A DNA stretch of 64,000 nt from Lactobacillus kimbladii (GTDB lineage: Bacteria; Bacillota; Bacilli; Lactobacillales; Lactobacillaceae), in contig NZ_SCMB01000001.1 in assembly GCF_014323605.1 (NCBI RefSeq), forward strand, positions 496,001 through 560,000, given 5' to 3'. The position numbers and the translations under genes were made by a program. Below the pieces are notes generated by a model. That model did not search any database. It saw nothing but the letters and a program-made list of their open reading frames with translations, and was not told where the DNA came from. Shown here piece by piece: positions 25,569 to 34,606 of this stretch. Position 1 is the stretch's first letter; every line of letters starts with the position of its first letter.

Positions 25569-26882
25569 TCATTCCTTCTTCTGGTAAGCAATTTTTATTC
25601 CGATTTTTTCATTGATTTTAATTACTGGTAAAAGCAAAACTATATCTAACAGAAACAGCAGTAGTGTAAAAATCAAAGTTGGCCAGTTACCATTGGTACC
25701 GAAAAATGAGACTAAAATTCCCGGAGTTCCTTTTAATATTTGATAAACACTAACAGGAATAATATGTAGGTTGACAGCAAATACTGCTAACGTCATGTTA
25801 ATGAGCGGAATTAAGACACTCGGTAAAACAAATACTGGATTTAGGATTAAAGGTAAACCAACTATAAACCCTAAGGTAGAACCAAAAGCAGCCGGCAATA
25901 AATTAAGTCTAGCATTTATTTCATTTTCCCTATTGTCTCGTCTTATTAAAAGCAATACAATCACAGCTAAAACAAGGCTAGCACCACCCATTATGCCATA
26001 ACTGTTAATGAGTGAACTACCCAAGTATTTGTATGGCACATTCCAGGAATTACCGTGTTTTAATGTATAAGTTAAGTTTTCAGCGGTAAAAGCATTGTTA
26101 ACCGTTCCCGATAAAGACTGCAGCGGATAACCAATTCCAAGCCAATCTAAAAAAGTAATTACGGCAGAGAGTATTAATACTTCACCGAAATTATTAGTAG
26201 TCTGAACCCGGCTGACAATTTCATTAAAACTGGCAGAGTTAAGCAACTTAAGTTGTAGTTCATATATCAAAATACCCAAAAGGATGCCCAGCATTAATGA
26301 AATACCACTAGGTAAAACAGCATCCCCTGTCCTTTTTTGAATTACTTTTGTGCCTTCATCTTTTACATAAGAAAAATCTTTCCCTAACCAATGAAAAATT
26401 TGACCTACACAGTAGCCAACAATCAAAGCAATAAAAACCGCATTAATTTGTAACAAACTGGCAGTAAAAGGCATGCGCGCATTACGGCCACTACTAGATG
26501 CATACGAACAAAAAAGCATAATTAGAACAGCAGTTAAACCTGCCATAGTTGAATCTTTATGGTAAAGCCGTGCAGTATAACGGGCCATAAAATAACTGGC
26601 ATAGACACCAAATACACCAAAAGTAATTTCTACCATTCCACGGCAAACAAAAGATCCACCATACCAAATATGATCAGATAAAACTGTATCTAAATTAAAA
26701 ATATTATAAATCATTCCATTGTGCGTAAAAATCAGATCATTAAACAACTTAAAATATGAGCCGACGACAGCAACTGGCATTAATACTGCCATGGTGCGCC
26801 TTGTCGCACGAAAAAAAGAAAAGTTCTGCAAACGAGCTAGCAAATTGATAGTAAATTCTTGCATTAATTCAGACCCTAACAT
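25569..26882 (-). CDS. PTS EIIC subunit (lactose/cellobiose family)
   Basis: 437 aa with about ten hydrophobic segments. ATRRTMAVLMPVAVVGSYFK near the N-terminus and the late segment FVLPSVLIPLINMTLAVFAV resemble CelB/LacE-type EIIC permeases. It would carry a beta-glucoside or oligosaccharide across the membrane, but no EIIA or EIIB is nearby, so it must use shared partners or have another role. The start may be the second Met (26864, MQEFTINLL), which has AGGG upstream. It is the first gene of a three-gene unit with a surface hydrolase and a UvrA-like ATPase. Confidence 0.82.
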   Translation of the reverse strand: MLGSELMQEFTINLLARLQNFSFFRATRRTMAVLMPVAVVGSYFKLFNDLIFTHNGMIYNIFNLDTVLSDHIWYGGSFVCRGMVEITFGVFGVYASYFMARYTARLYHKDSTMAGLTAVLIMLFCSYASSSGRNARMPFTASLLQINAVFIALIVGYCVGQIFHWLGKDFSYVKDEGTKVIQKRTGDAVLPSGISLMLGILLGILIYELQLKLLNSASFNEIVSRVQTTNNFGEVLILSAVITFLDWLGIGYPLQSLSGTVNNAFTAENLTYTLKHGNSWNVPYKYLGSSLINSYGIMGGASLVLAVIVLLLIRRDNRENEINARLNLLPAAFGSTLGFIVGLPLILNPVFVLPSVLIPLINMTLAVFAVNLHIIPVSVYQILKGTPGILVSFFGTNGNWPTLIFTLLLFLLDIVLLLPVIKINEKIGIKIAYQKKE

Positions 26883-27013
26883 TGAATATTGTATTTAAAA
26901 TAAAATAATACTCTATTTTTTTATTGCTAGCTATTTTTTATACCCTTAATTATTTTTTCTTATTAGTTATGAATAAAATGGTATAATGAATGTATATTTT
27001 AAGGGGTTTAAAA

Positions 27014-27247
27014 ATGAGCAGAAAGAAAATCGAATTAACTGAAAAAGTAGCAAAGCTAACAGAAAAATATTTGGAAGTTAACGATACTGATTTTAATGAC
27101 TTAATTAACAAGGCACTAAAGCTATACCTGATGGATCATTTGAATTCCAGTCAAATCAAAGAAGCCCTTAAAAAGACCGATGATTTCAACTCTAAATATG
27201 CTGGCAAATGGTTTCAAGAAAGTATTGAAGACTTAAACAAATACTAA
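27014..27247 (+). CDS. small helical protein, possible RHH-type/antitoxin-like
   Basis: 77 aa from ATG 27014, chosen because AAGGGG lies 8 bases upstream and TATAAT at 26982-26987 gives a promoter. The sequence is highly charged and helical (KKIELTEKVAKLTEKYLEV, then FNDLINKALKLYL), with spacing that resembles a ribbon-helix-helix fold. No toxin gene adjoins. Family not identified with certainty. A good terminator follows at once, so it is a monocistronic unit. Confidence 0.6.
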   Translation: MSRKKIELTEKVAKLTEKYLEVNDTDFNDLINKALKLYLMDHLNSSQIKEALKKTDDFNSKYAGKWFQESIEDLNKY

Positions 27248-27264
27248 TTTTTAAATAGACACTT

Positions 27265-27300
27265 AAAAAGAGCAGGATAATGAACATCTTGCTCTTTTAG
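27265..27300 (+). terminator. terminator
   Basis: AAAAAGAGCA pairs with TGCTCTTTT, with an inner GAT/ATC pair. Confidence 0.85.
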
Positions 27301-27312
27301 TTTATTATCAAT

Positions 27313-28020
27313 TTAATTTCTTAAATATCGATCGCCAGCTAATCTGCGGTAAAAATTAGCTTTGGTGGTCTGTTCGTATGGAACTAGCCAAATATAACCA
27401 ATGCCAAAAGTTAGTACACTCAAAAGATACCAGCCAATAAAACTTAAATTTAATACAAATAATTCCCATTTATGCCCATTCATTAACTGACGGCTTAGCG
27501 TAATTGCTGTTGTTGCGTGAACTTCTTGCCCACTTGCTACCAAGTCATTAACAATATAGGGCGTCATGGCATAAGAATAAGACTTAATTAAGCCAGGAAT
27601 AACTAACAATAAAGACCACAGAAATTGAAAAATATACTCACAAAGATAATTCAGAAATTCCGGTACAAACCGACCATCAGTAAAAACAGAAAAAATACCT
27701 TTAAAAAAGCCTAGCCTTTCTCCACGAGCAAAATGTAAGAAAGTAACCACCATACTCAACATAAAAAAGCTGCCAATAAAAGTTAAACCCATATCAGGAC
27801 CTAACTGACCTGCCCAAAATACAGGTTTAAACAGTGAATCAATTGAGCCGGTTCCCATGACATCATTTACATTATTTGCAATCTTAAGTGAATTGTTTAT
27901 TGCTGGCCTGGCAAAAAAGAAACCGACAAACAAGGTCATTACTATACCAATAATAACTGCCCAGCCCCAGTTATGACGCAGTTGATTTTTGGCTTCTAGT
28001 TTTAGTTCCGCTCTGTTCAT
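27313..28020 (-). CDS. DUF975 family membrane protein
   Basis: 235 aa with five to six hydrophobic segments. It opens with the DUF975 pattern MNRAELKLEAKNQLRHNW and has YSYAMTPYIVND in the second half, also typical. The function is unknown; the family is a polytopic membrane protein common in Firmicutes. It has its own upstream region, with repeat copy 1 beginning about 70 bp away. Confidence 0.85.
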   Translation of the reverse strand: MNRAELKLEAKNQLRHNWGWAVIIGIVMTLFVGFFFARPAINNSLKIANNVNDVMGTGSIDSLFKPVFWAGQLGPDMGLTFIGSFFMLSMVVTFLHFARGERLGFFKGIFSVFTDGRFVPEFLNYLCEYIFQFLWSLLLVIPGLIKSYSYAMTPYIVNDLVASGQEVHATTAITLSRQLMNGHKWELFVLNLSFIGWYLLSVLTFGIGYIWLVPYEQTTKANFYRRLAGDRYLRN

Positions 28021-28093
28021 AACTTATCTCCTTATCTAGTATATATTAAATATATTTTACCCCCTAGCAATGGCAGATAGCAAAGAAAACACT

Positions 28094-28179
28094 AAAAAGC
28101 ATAGTTCCATCAACATCGGAACTAAGCTGAGACAGTGTTTGTGCTACCACTACTGACCACATTATAGAAACTTACATTT
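28094..28179. repeat. direct repeat, copy 1
   Basis: About 86 bp, starting AAAAAGC-TAGTTCC and ending ATTATAGAAA-TTTACATTT, roughly 88 percent identical to copy 2 at 28393. It contains AGTTCC/GGAACT arms that would act as a terminator-like hairpin on the minus strand. Confidence 0.85.
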
Positions 28180-28349
28180 ATTCGTCTTCTTTATCCAGAT
28201 TTTTATTACTAAGATTAACATAAACCCAAGAATCTTTTGCTTGATTAACTAACTTCTTGATTATTTCTTCACTAAAATATTCCTGTGAATTATTTAAAGC
28301 TACGCTCATTATAATAGGCAAATTCATGCCAGCTATAATGTGGGTATGT
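28178..28349 (-). pseudogene. C-terminal fragment of a mannose-family PTS EIIA
   Basis: The open fragment reads THIIAGMNLPIIMSVALNNS, then FSEEIIKKLVNQAKDSWVYV and a TAA. The AGMNLPIIM block corresponds to the GVNLPML motif near the end of ManX-type EIIA domains. There is an in-frame stop immediately upstream and no N-terminal half with the active-site His. It lies exactly between the two repeat copies, so it was probably left by recombination or by insertion of the repeats. Confidence 0.7.
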
Positions 28350-28392
28350 TAATGTACTTAATAAATGTATTTATCATTATTTTCATGTATAC

Positions 28393-28477
28393 AAAAAGCC
28401 TAGTTCCACCAACATCGGAACTAAGCTCACACAGTGTTTGTGCCACCATTACTGACCACATTATAGAAATTTTACAT
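28393..28477. repeat. direct repeat, copy 2
   Basis: Second copy of the 86-bp repeat, same orientation as copy 1, 213 bp downstream of its end. The AGTTCC/GGAACT hairpin is conserved. Confidence 0.85.
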
Positions 28478-28556
28478 TTTCGCTACCGGAGAAAATGACT
28501 ACTTCCCTATGGTGACACAACAGAATTTTAGCATGCAATTAACCAAAAAACAAGTT

Positions 28557-29531
28557 TCAACCAACTATATTTGCACTGTCAGCCTTACGGCCAAGCAGTT
28601 CGAGCATGATTTGATTAATTTGACTTTTCAACTGGTTAAATTCACCTTCACGTGTTTTATTAGATTGTATTATTACTATCGTTTTGGCATCATTAGTACT
28701 GCGCATGAAAGTATAATAACCCTCTCCTGCACCATTAGCCGTTTTAGTTTTTAATTTTATATTATTATAAAAACCGCCATTATAATAAGCCGGTGGCCCA
28801 GACTGGTATAGTAATTTACGGCTCTTTTGGGTTAACAAACTGCCAGAAAGCAGGTATCGTATTACTTTTGCTAGGTCATGATTGGACATCACTATTGAGC
28901 CAGCTCCTAATTCATTACGAGCCCCCCTTAATGCAACCTTATGCTTAACCACGTCATAGCGACCTTTGCGGTAAATCATTCCAGGTACTAAATGACTGGA
29001 AATAATTTTACCTGGTTTTGACCATAAGAATTCTGTTTGTCTCAGCTTTAAGGGCTTGATATATGTATCACGGAATAACTGCTCGTAGCTTTGTCCAGTT
29101 ACTTTACTCATAATGCCGCATAAGTACACATAATTCAGTGAACTATAGTGCCACTTATTTAATAAATCAGGTTCAAAAATAGTTTTAGCTGCATCATGCT
29201 GAATATTATCAGAGTCAGAAACAAAATGCTTTCTGCCCAATTTTGCTCCTGGCTTAAGATCAAGGCCTGCTGTCATAGCTAACAGATTTTTAATTTTGAC
29301 TTTTTGTGCCCCAGAAATTTGCGGATAAAATTTACTCAATTTATCCTGCAGGCTTAACTTGCCTTCCTGCACGAGCCGCATAATGATTGCAGCCGTCATA
29401 GATTTCTGTACAGAATTGATTAAATAACTAGTGTCAGTATTATTGCCTAAAGCATAGTTAAGCATTATTTTGCCATTTTTAATGACTAAAATTGAACCCT
29501 TGATTCCTAAGGCATCAATTTGCTGGCGCAC
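28557..29531 (-). CDS. serine hydrolase (class C beta-lactamase/PBP4* fold), DltE-like candidate
   Basis: 324 aa from a GTG that overlaps the dltD stop as TAGTG, with AAGGA inside dltD as ribosome site. The catalytic SxxK is Ser40-Val-Gln-Lys43. The second motif is YSSLNY, with Ser where many relatives have Asn. No signal peptide or membrane anchor is seen, which is unusual since relatives act at the cell surface. L. plantarum DltE, encoded in its dlt operon, is a D-alanine esterase acting on lipoteichoic acid. This gene sits in the same operon but at its 3' end, so a related role is a reasonable inference. Confidence 0.8.
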   Translation of the reverse strand: MRQQIDALGIKGSILVIKNGKIMLNYALGNNTDTSYLINSVQKSMTAAIIMRLVQEGKLSLQDKLSKFYPQISGAQKVKIKNLLAMTAGLDLKPGAKLGRKHFVSDSDNIQHDAAKTIFEPDLLNKWHYSSLNYVYLCGIMSKVTGQSYEQLFRDTYIKPLKLRQTEFLWSKPGKIISSHLVPGMIYRKGRYDVVKHKVALRGARNELGAGSIVMSNHDLAKVIRYLLSGSLLTQKSRKLLYQSGPPAYYNGGFYNNIKLKTKTANGAGEGYYTFMRSTNDAKTIVIIQSNKTREGEFNQLKSQINQIMLELLGRKADSANIVG

Positions 29532-30838
29532 TATTTTCCTTTTAAAGATTCTTTTGAATTGCCATTTAGCGGATTTTCATCTGTCAAACTAATCTGATAT
29601 GGCTTTTTTTGCCACTTTCTGCTGTAAAAATAGTTATGAATATTATAATTACGTGGCAGATCACTTTGCGCCATGAATGGCTTTACTGCCTTGTCAACAG
29701 CTACCCAGCCGCGCCAGCCCAGGTGAATAGTATCTTCCATGAAATACTTTTCACCACCGCGCTTGGATAAATCGGTAACGTTATCAAAACCTTGACTAGC
29801 CAGTTGATACTTAATCTTAGAAACAGCCTTCTGGTACATTGTTTGTGATAAGCCCGTGTAATTAGACCATTTTTCATTAATCGGCGGGATAATGAACAGC
29901 ACATTGGTATGCTGCTTGGCAAATTGGTTCAACATCAATTCAAAATCGCTGTATTCTACCGATTTAGTGTAATTAAAATGACGTTGACTATCTTTTAATT
30001 TGGCTAATAAGCGTTTATTCAAGCGTTTTTTGAAGAAACGATTGTTAATACCAAAATTATTAGAATTGGTGTTAAGTGCAGCCTGCTGACTTGCTACTTT
30101 ATCTAAAGCCTTGATTGAATACGTATTCGGCAATAGCTTGGCCTGCTTGTTAATCTTTTTAATGCGATCGCGCAATTGGAAAGTGCTGAAGAATTTATCC
30201 TCATTGGTAAACATGCGCCGTTGATTTTCTAGGTAAAAGCGCTGAAATCCCGTTAATTTTTGCCCTCGGGCAATCCTTCTCATACCGAGCTTGATAACGC
30301 CCTTCACTTCCGGCATCTGCTGAAAGCGTTTGGCCGCATAGCGGTTAGTCACCGTGTCTTTTTTAATTCCTAAGAGAAAATTACAGGCTTGCAGCGGTGA
30401 ATAATACAGCGCGAAGGCATCAGGTTTTTGCCCCTTTTTAGTAAACCACTGTGGTGAAACAATGACTACGGCTTTTTTGCCTTTGAGCTGTTTAGCAGTC
30501 CCCTGCATTTCCAAAAAATGTGCTAAGGATTGACTGCCCGGTCCGCCTAACAAAAATGGCCGGTAACTGCGATGATACTTTTGCGCAATTACACTGGGAT
30601 GCAATGGATCAAGCCGTGACAATTCACTTGAACCATAAAAAGGCACATAACCATCTTTATAAGCATCTTGTTTCATTAAAGAGCCCTTAAAAATAGTATT
30701 AGTTTGCGAATTAGCCGCCTGATAAATGGCATCCTTAGAAAAAGTCTGCTCCCATGGCATTAGAAAGATGACCAGCAGCAAGATAAAAGCGCAAAGAACC
30801 GGGCCGAAAATTTGCCACAGTCGGCGTTTGTTACTCAT
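29531..30838 (-). CDS. dltD: D-alanyl-lipoteichoic acid biosynthesis protein DltD
   Basis: 435 aa. One N-terminal membrane anchor ([19 protein letters not shown]) precedes an outward-facing SGNH-hydrolase-like domain with [16 protein letters not shown] (the GDS-like serine block) and a late [10 protein letters not shown] (Asp/His). DltD completes transfer of D-alanine to teichoic acids outside the membrane. It overlaps dltC by 8 bases and the following serine hydrolase by 1 base. Length normal. Confidence 0.95.
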   Translation of the reverse strand: MSNKRRLWQIFGPVLCAFILLLVIFLMPWEQTFSKDAIYQAANSQTNTIFKGSLMKQDAYKDGYVPFYGSSELSRLDPLHPSVIAQKYHRSYRPFLLGGPGSQSLAHFLEMQGTAKQLKGKKAVVIVSPQWFTKKGQKPDAFALYYSPLQACNFLLGIKKDTVTNRYAAKRFQQMPEVKGVIKLGMRRIARGQKLTGFQRFYLENQRRMFTNEDKFFSTFQLRDRIKKINKQAKLLPNTYSIKALDKVASQQAALNTNSNNFGINNRFFKKRLNKRLLAKLKDSQRHFNYTKSVEYSDFELMLNQFAKQHTNVLFIIPPINEKWSNYTGLSQTMYQKAVSKIKYQLASQGFDNVTDLSKRGGEKYFMEDTIHLGWRGWVAVDKAVKPFMAQSDLPRNYNIHNYFYSRKWQKKPYQISLTDENPLNGNSKESLKGK

Positions 30839-31070
30839 TTTCTAAATTTTCCACCTTTGCCACAATTTTATTGGGCGTATCCCATTCATTTCTGTCAAAT
30901 TCAGAAACTGGTACATCAATTTGGAATTTTTCCTGCAAATTTAACAGCATTTGGACACTGGCCATTGAATCCATTAGACCGTTGGCAAAAATATTCTCAT
31001 CCATTCTGTCTGTTAAATCTTCACCAGTTAAATCTTGTAAAATTGCTAAAACTTCTTTTTTGGTATCCAT
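30831..31070 (-). CDS. dltC: D-alanine carrier protein DltC
   Basis: 79 aa acyl-carrier-type protein. Ser35 in GLMDSMAS is the 4'-phosphopantetheine attachment site. It is loaded with D-alanine by DltA and delivers it to DltB. An 8-base overlap with dltD couples their translation. Confidence 0.96.
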   Translation of the reverse strand: MDTKKEVLAILQDLTGEDLTDRMDENIFANGLMDSMASVQMLLNLQEKFQIDVPVSEFDRNEWDTPNKIVAKVENLENE

Positions 31071-31098
31071 GTTAAAACTCCTTAAATAAAATCATTGC

Positions 31099-32343
31099 CT
31101 ATTGCCAGCCAAACCATAACTGACTGAGAAAACCTGAAAAAATCAGGAAACTAAAACAAACTACATTAAAAGTGACAAAAATTGCCAGCCATTTCGTATA
31201 TTTATTTGATGGCAGCTTATCTTTGTGCTTCTTTTTAAACCGCAACCAACAATCATTGATGATGATGGCAAAAGCATGGAACAAGCCATAAACAATATAA
31301 TACCAAGTTAGTCCATGCCAAAAGCCCATCACTAGGAATAAGAGCAGGTAAGCAGCCTGCGACAGCCTGACCGGATTCTTGAACAGCTTTTTCTTCATCG
31401 CAAAGAAGGTAAAGCGCATGTAGATGTAGTCCCGGAACCAGAAGGACAGGGTCATGTGCCAGCGATTCCAGAATTCTTTGATGTTTTGCGAAATAAACGG
31501 CTTGTTAAAGTTCATTGGGGTGTGAATACCCATAAAGTAGGAAATCGACACTGCAAACAAGGAATAGCCCGCAAAGTCAAAGAATAAATACATACTGTAG
31601 CAGTACATATAGGCTACTACCCACCAGGAAAGTTTCAACCCGCCCACAGCTGTACCTGTAATTAAAGCAGCCCGGGTAATTCGAGGTAGCCAATAAGTAC
31701 CAAAGAACCAGCCAAGAACAAATTTATATAAGAATCCTTGAAATAAATAGCGGGTTGCCAGCTCTAAATCATTTAGGTACTGCTTACGCTTTGGCACTAT
31801 GTCGCATTCTTTGGCAAATCTGCGGTAACGATCAATTGGTCCCGAAGAAATGGTCGGAAAGAATAAGAGAAAGCGTAAATATGTTCCCAAATTAAGTTCT
31901 TTAATAGCGCCATCGCGCACTTCCATCACGACCTGAACTGTCTTAAAGGTCAGATAAGAAATACCCAAAAAAGCCAACACTCCTGGAATTTTAGCTTGCG
32001 GAAAAGCAGTCTGCAGTTTGACTAAAACCAGGGGTACAATTGCCAAAATTACAGCTAGGTAAAAGACCCATGTTCTATTTTGACTGTTCTTGCGGCGACG
32101 ATAATAAAGATAGCCATAAGTGACTAGCAGCTGAAACAAAATATAGATGATTAAACTAACGCCCTGTTGCCATTTTTCACCATCAAAAATGAGGAATAAG
32201 AAAACTAGTGAGAATACAACCTCATATATTTTTAAGCGGTGACCCCAATACAGTCCGATGATAATAGGTATTAAGCCAATCATCAAATATACGAAATAAT
32301 GCGGATTGGAATAAGGCTGCAAGTTAATGAAATTAGTGTTCAC
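31099..32343 (-). CDS. dltB: MBOAT O-acyltransferase DltB
   Basis: 414 aa with about 11 membrane segments. Family motifs are SSGPIDRYRRF, NRWHMTLSFWFRDYIYMRF and the catalytic-His region GFWHGLTWYYIVYGL. It passes D-alanine from DltC across the membrane toward lipoteichoic acid. The first base of its start region touches the dltA stop (32343 shared). Confidence 0.95.
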   Translation of the reverse strand: MNTNFINLQPYSNPHYFVYLMIGLIPIIIGLYWGHRLKIYEVVFSLVFLFLIFDGEKWQQGVSLIIYILFQLLVTYGYLYYRRRKNSQNRTWVFYLAVILAIVPLVLVKLQTAFPQAKIPGVLAFLGISYLTFKTVQVVMEVRDGAIKELNLGTYLRFLLFFPTISSGPIDRYRRFAKECDIVPKRKQYLNDLELATRYLFQGFLYKFVLGWFFGTYWLPRITRAALITGTAVGGLKLSWWVVAYMYCYSMYLFFDFAGYSLFAVSISYFMGIHTPMNFNKPFISQNIKEFWNRWHMTLSFWFRDYIYMRFTFFAMKKKLFKNPVRLSQAAYLLLFLVMGFWHGLTWYYIVYGLFHAFAIIINDCWLRFKKKHKDKLPSNKYTKWLAIFVTFNVVCFSFLIFSGFLSQLWFGWQ

Positions 32344-33857
32344 TACTCGTTGACCTCCTTAATGACGGCCTTAATATCAACTTTACCATTTTGCGAGACC
32401 GGCAATGTTTCACGGTAAACATAGCGCTGTGGAATCATATATGGCATCAATTCTTTAGCTAAATCTGCTCTGATCATCTTAGTAATTTCTGCTTCAGAAT
32501 ACTTTTCTGTCACGCCATCTTTGAGTTTAATTTCGGCAACTATTTGCTTGACTGTATGATCTTGGTTGTATTTAGGTGCGGCTACGCCGTGATCAACTAA
32601 CTTGTTCATACCAATATAATGGTTAATTTCTTCTAATTCTATGCGATAACCGTTGAACTTGATTTGAAAATCGATTCTGCCCCGGTAAAAAAGCATATCC
32701 TGGTCGAAGAATCCCTCATCTCCTGAACGGTGGCTTGGATATTGGTCACCCGGATTTTTAAAGAAAGCCTTGGCCGTTTTTTCCGGATTATTCATATAGC
32801 CTTTAGAAGTACTTGGCCCAGTAATAATAATTTCACCTTCATCAGGCTGGTCACCTTTAGCTTTATCAATAATAATTTTGGTATCTGCTTTAACCTTGCC
32901 GATTGGCAAACGATCATATTTCTTTAAGACAGCGTCAGTAATTTCTACCTGAGTAACTGCGACTGTGGTTTCAGTCGGGCCATAAGTATTAAAAATTCGC
33001 GCCTTGGGGAATTTCTTTTTTAACATTACCACTTCGTTATGTGGCAGTTCTTCACCGCAAAACATGAAATGAGTCAAGTTTGGATGGTGCTTTTCGTCAA
33101 AGGTTTTATCTAAAAAACACATTTGGGCAAATGACGGCGTTGAGACCCAGACATTAAATTGTAGTTTAGGCAAAGTCTGGAACAATTGAGCAAAGTTTTG
33201 CGTAACTTCATGCGGTAAAGCCACCAACTTTCCTGCCCCGACTAAAGCAGGATAAAGACTCATGACTGAGAGGTCAAATGAATACGGTGCTTGAGACAAA
33301 AATGCTGGATGTTGGGGCAGATCAAAGTCCGTCATTTCCCAGTTAATAAAACTGAGCAGGTTATTATGACTAATTTGCACGCCTTTAGGTTTGCCACTGG
33401 TGCCTGAAGTAAAAATGACGTAAAAATTATCATCACCTTTAACAAAGCTGGCAGGATCAGGTTCAAAATCTCCCTTTTCGACATCGGCAGGATGCACTAC
33501 TTTAATTGGTGGCAAATCAATTTCAGGCAGTTCATCAATTGCTAAAATTGCTTCAGCATGAGAAACTTCCTGGATCATAACAATTCTTTCAGCATTAGAG
33601 TAACTGGCAATGGGAATATAAGCATGTCCAGACTTGACACAACCCAAAAAACTGGCGATCATTTCAAAATCCTGCCCGCCCCAGATCATTACTGGACTCT
33701 GAGGAGAAAGATTTAAACTTACAATTTTATGAGCCCATTCATCTGAGCGCTTTTTTAAATCACCATAAGTATTAGTTTTACCTAAATAGTCATATGCTAT
33801 GCGTTCAGGTTCTGCTTGAGCAACTGCATCAATTTTTTTAATTACATTTTCAATCAT
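32343..33857 (-). CDS. dltA: D-alanine--D-alanyl carrier protein ligase DltA
   Basis: 504 aa adenylate-forming enzyme. The P-loop SGTSGKPKG is at 151-159, with NTYGPTETT, a YRGRIDFQIKFNGYRIELEE hinge block and the late catalytic Lys in SQNGKVD. It activates D-alanine with ATP and loads it on DltC. It follows dltX by 15 bases. Confidence 0.96.
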   Translation of the reverse strand: MIENVIKKIDAVAQAEPERIAYDYLGKTNTYGDLKKRSDEWAHKIVSLNLSPQSPVMIWGGQDFEMIASFLGCVKSGHAYIPIASYSNAERIVMIQEVSHAEAILAIDELPEIDLPPIKVVHPADVEKGDFEPDPASFVKGDDNFYVIFTSGTSGKPKGVQISHNNLLSFINWEMTDFDLPQHPAFLSQAPYSFDLSVMSLYPALVGAGKLVALPHEVTQNFAQLFQTLPKLQFNVWVSTPSFAQMCFLDKTFDEKHHPNLTHFMFCGEELPHNEVVMLKKKFPKARIFNTYGPTETTVAVTQVEITDAVLKKYDRLPIGKVKADTKIIIDKAKGDQPDEGEIIITGPSTSKGYMNNPEKTAKAFFKNPGDQYPSHRSGDEGFFDQDMLFYRGRIDFQIKFNGYRIELEEINHYIGMNKLVDHGVAAPKYNQDHTVKQIVAEIKLKDGVTEKYSEAEITKMIRADLAKELMPYMIPQRYVYRETLPVSQNGKVDIKAVIKEVNE

Positions 33858-33872
33858 ATTATTGTACCAGCT

Positions 33873-34025
33873 TTAAAATTCATTGTAGATAAAGTGAACA
33901 GATGTTAAGCCACTATATTGGTACAAATAAATTAGTACCATTAAAATGACGCAATAGATAATTGTCGTCAAAATAAACTTACCAATACGTTTAGCGTGTG
34001 AATCCGTTTTTTCTTTTTTAGTCAT
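33873..34025 (-). CDS. dltX: DltX, teichoic acid D-alanylation small membrane protein
   Basis: 50 aa: a basic N-terminus (MTKKEKTDSHAKRIGKF), one membrane helix, and the C-terminal motif FIYNEF. That ending is the conserved DltX signature that docks onto DltB/DltD in the extracytoplasmic complex. It is the first gene of the operon. A good ribosome site (AAAGATATG region) is weak, but position and motif make the call firm. Confidence 0.93.
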   Translation of the reverse strand: MTKKEKTDSHAKRIGKFILTTIIYCVILMVLIYLYQYSGLTSVHFIYNEF

Positions 34026-34056
34026 AATTTCATATCTTTCTCAATATTAATAAAAT

Positions 34057-34075
34057 GTACTATCGAATATAGTAC
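34057..34075. promoter_or_regulatory. inverted repeat in the dlt promoter region
   Basis: GTACTAT - 5 bp - ATAGTAC, a perfect 7-bp inverted repeat 32 bp upstream of the dltX ATG. It looks like an operator or an RNA hairpin at the transcript start. The regulator is unknown. Confidence 0.5.
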
Positions 34076-34138
34076 TACTAAAGATTTGCAACTAAAAAAA
34101 ACCTTTTAAACTTTTACCAAATTTAAATATTTTCCTTA

Positions 34139-34456
34139 TTATCCGTTATTCAGCTTTCGGCAATCATTATAAGCAAAACAAAGCGGAATTAGAATTATAA
34201 ATGAGCCAAAAAGCACTGTAAGTATTAATAAGACAAAAATGTTTGTTGGTTTTAACCAGCGTTCGCTTTGTGCGGTTGTCAAAATATAAACAGCAAATAA
34301 GACTGTAAAAACGAGTTCCCCTAAAAGCGTGTATCCTGAAGCACCTTGACTAAACATCTGATACAGCCAAAGCCAAGCAGATGCCGGCAACAAACAAAGC
34401 CAGCCAGAAAAACGTAGCCAAAAAATGATCTTTTTACGATAATCTTGTTTTCCCAT
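34139..34456 (-). CDS. hypothetical membrane protein upstream of dlt
   Basis: 105 aa from ATG 34456, chosen for the AAGGAG 5 bases upstream; the longer frame starting at 34531 lacks one. Three hydrophobic segments (WLRFSGWLCLLPASAWLWLY, GELVFTVLFAVYILTTA, NIFVLLILTVLFGSFIILI). No family recognised. It is on the same strand as the dlt operon but 113 bp upstream, with a probable separate dlt promoter between. Confidence 0.65.
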   Translation of the reverse strand: MGKQDYRKKIIFWLRFSGWLCLLPASAWLWLYQMFSQGASGYTLLGELVFTVLFAVYILTTAQSERWLKPTNIFVLLILTVLFGSFIILIPLCFAYNDCRKLNNG

Positions 34457-34559
34457 TTTTCTCCTTAAAATTTCAATTCTTTTTTTAAATAAAGTAAAAC
34501 TAATTATAACAAGGAGTTTTGCAACAAACAATTTTGTAGTTACTTAAAATTTGCATTTT

Positions 34560-34600
34560 GAGATTTTCGTCATACTTTTTTCACATTTTATAGTTATACT
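34560..34600 (+). promoter_or_regulatory. promoter region of small RNA 1
   Basis: -10 TATACT at 34595-34600, preceded by TTTTATAGT. A GAGATTTTC element at 34560-34568 is shared with small RNA 2 at nearly the same distance. Confidence 0.5.
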
Positions 34601-34606
34601 ATAATT

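Noticed and set aside
28094-28477. Possible CRISPR or satellite repeat
   Set aside because: Only two long copies with a 213-bp interval holding a gene fragment; no regular spacers.
32406-32421. parS-like TGTTTCACGGTAAACA in dltA (14 of 16)
   Set aside because: The two mismatches break the essential CACGTG centre and the site is fully coding.
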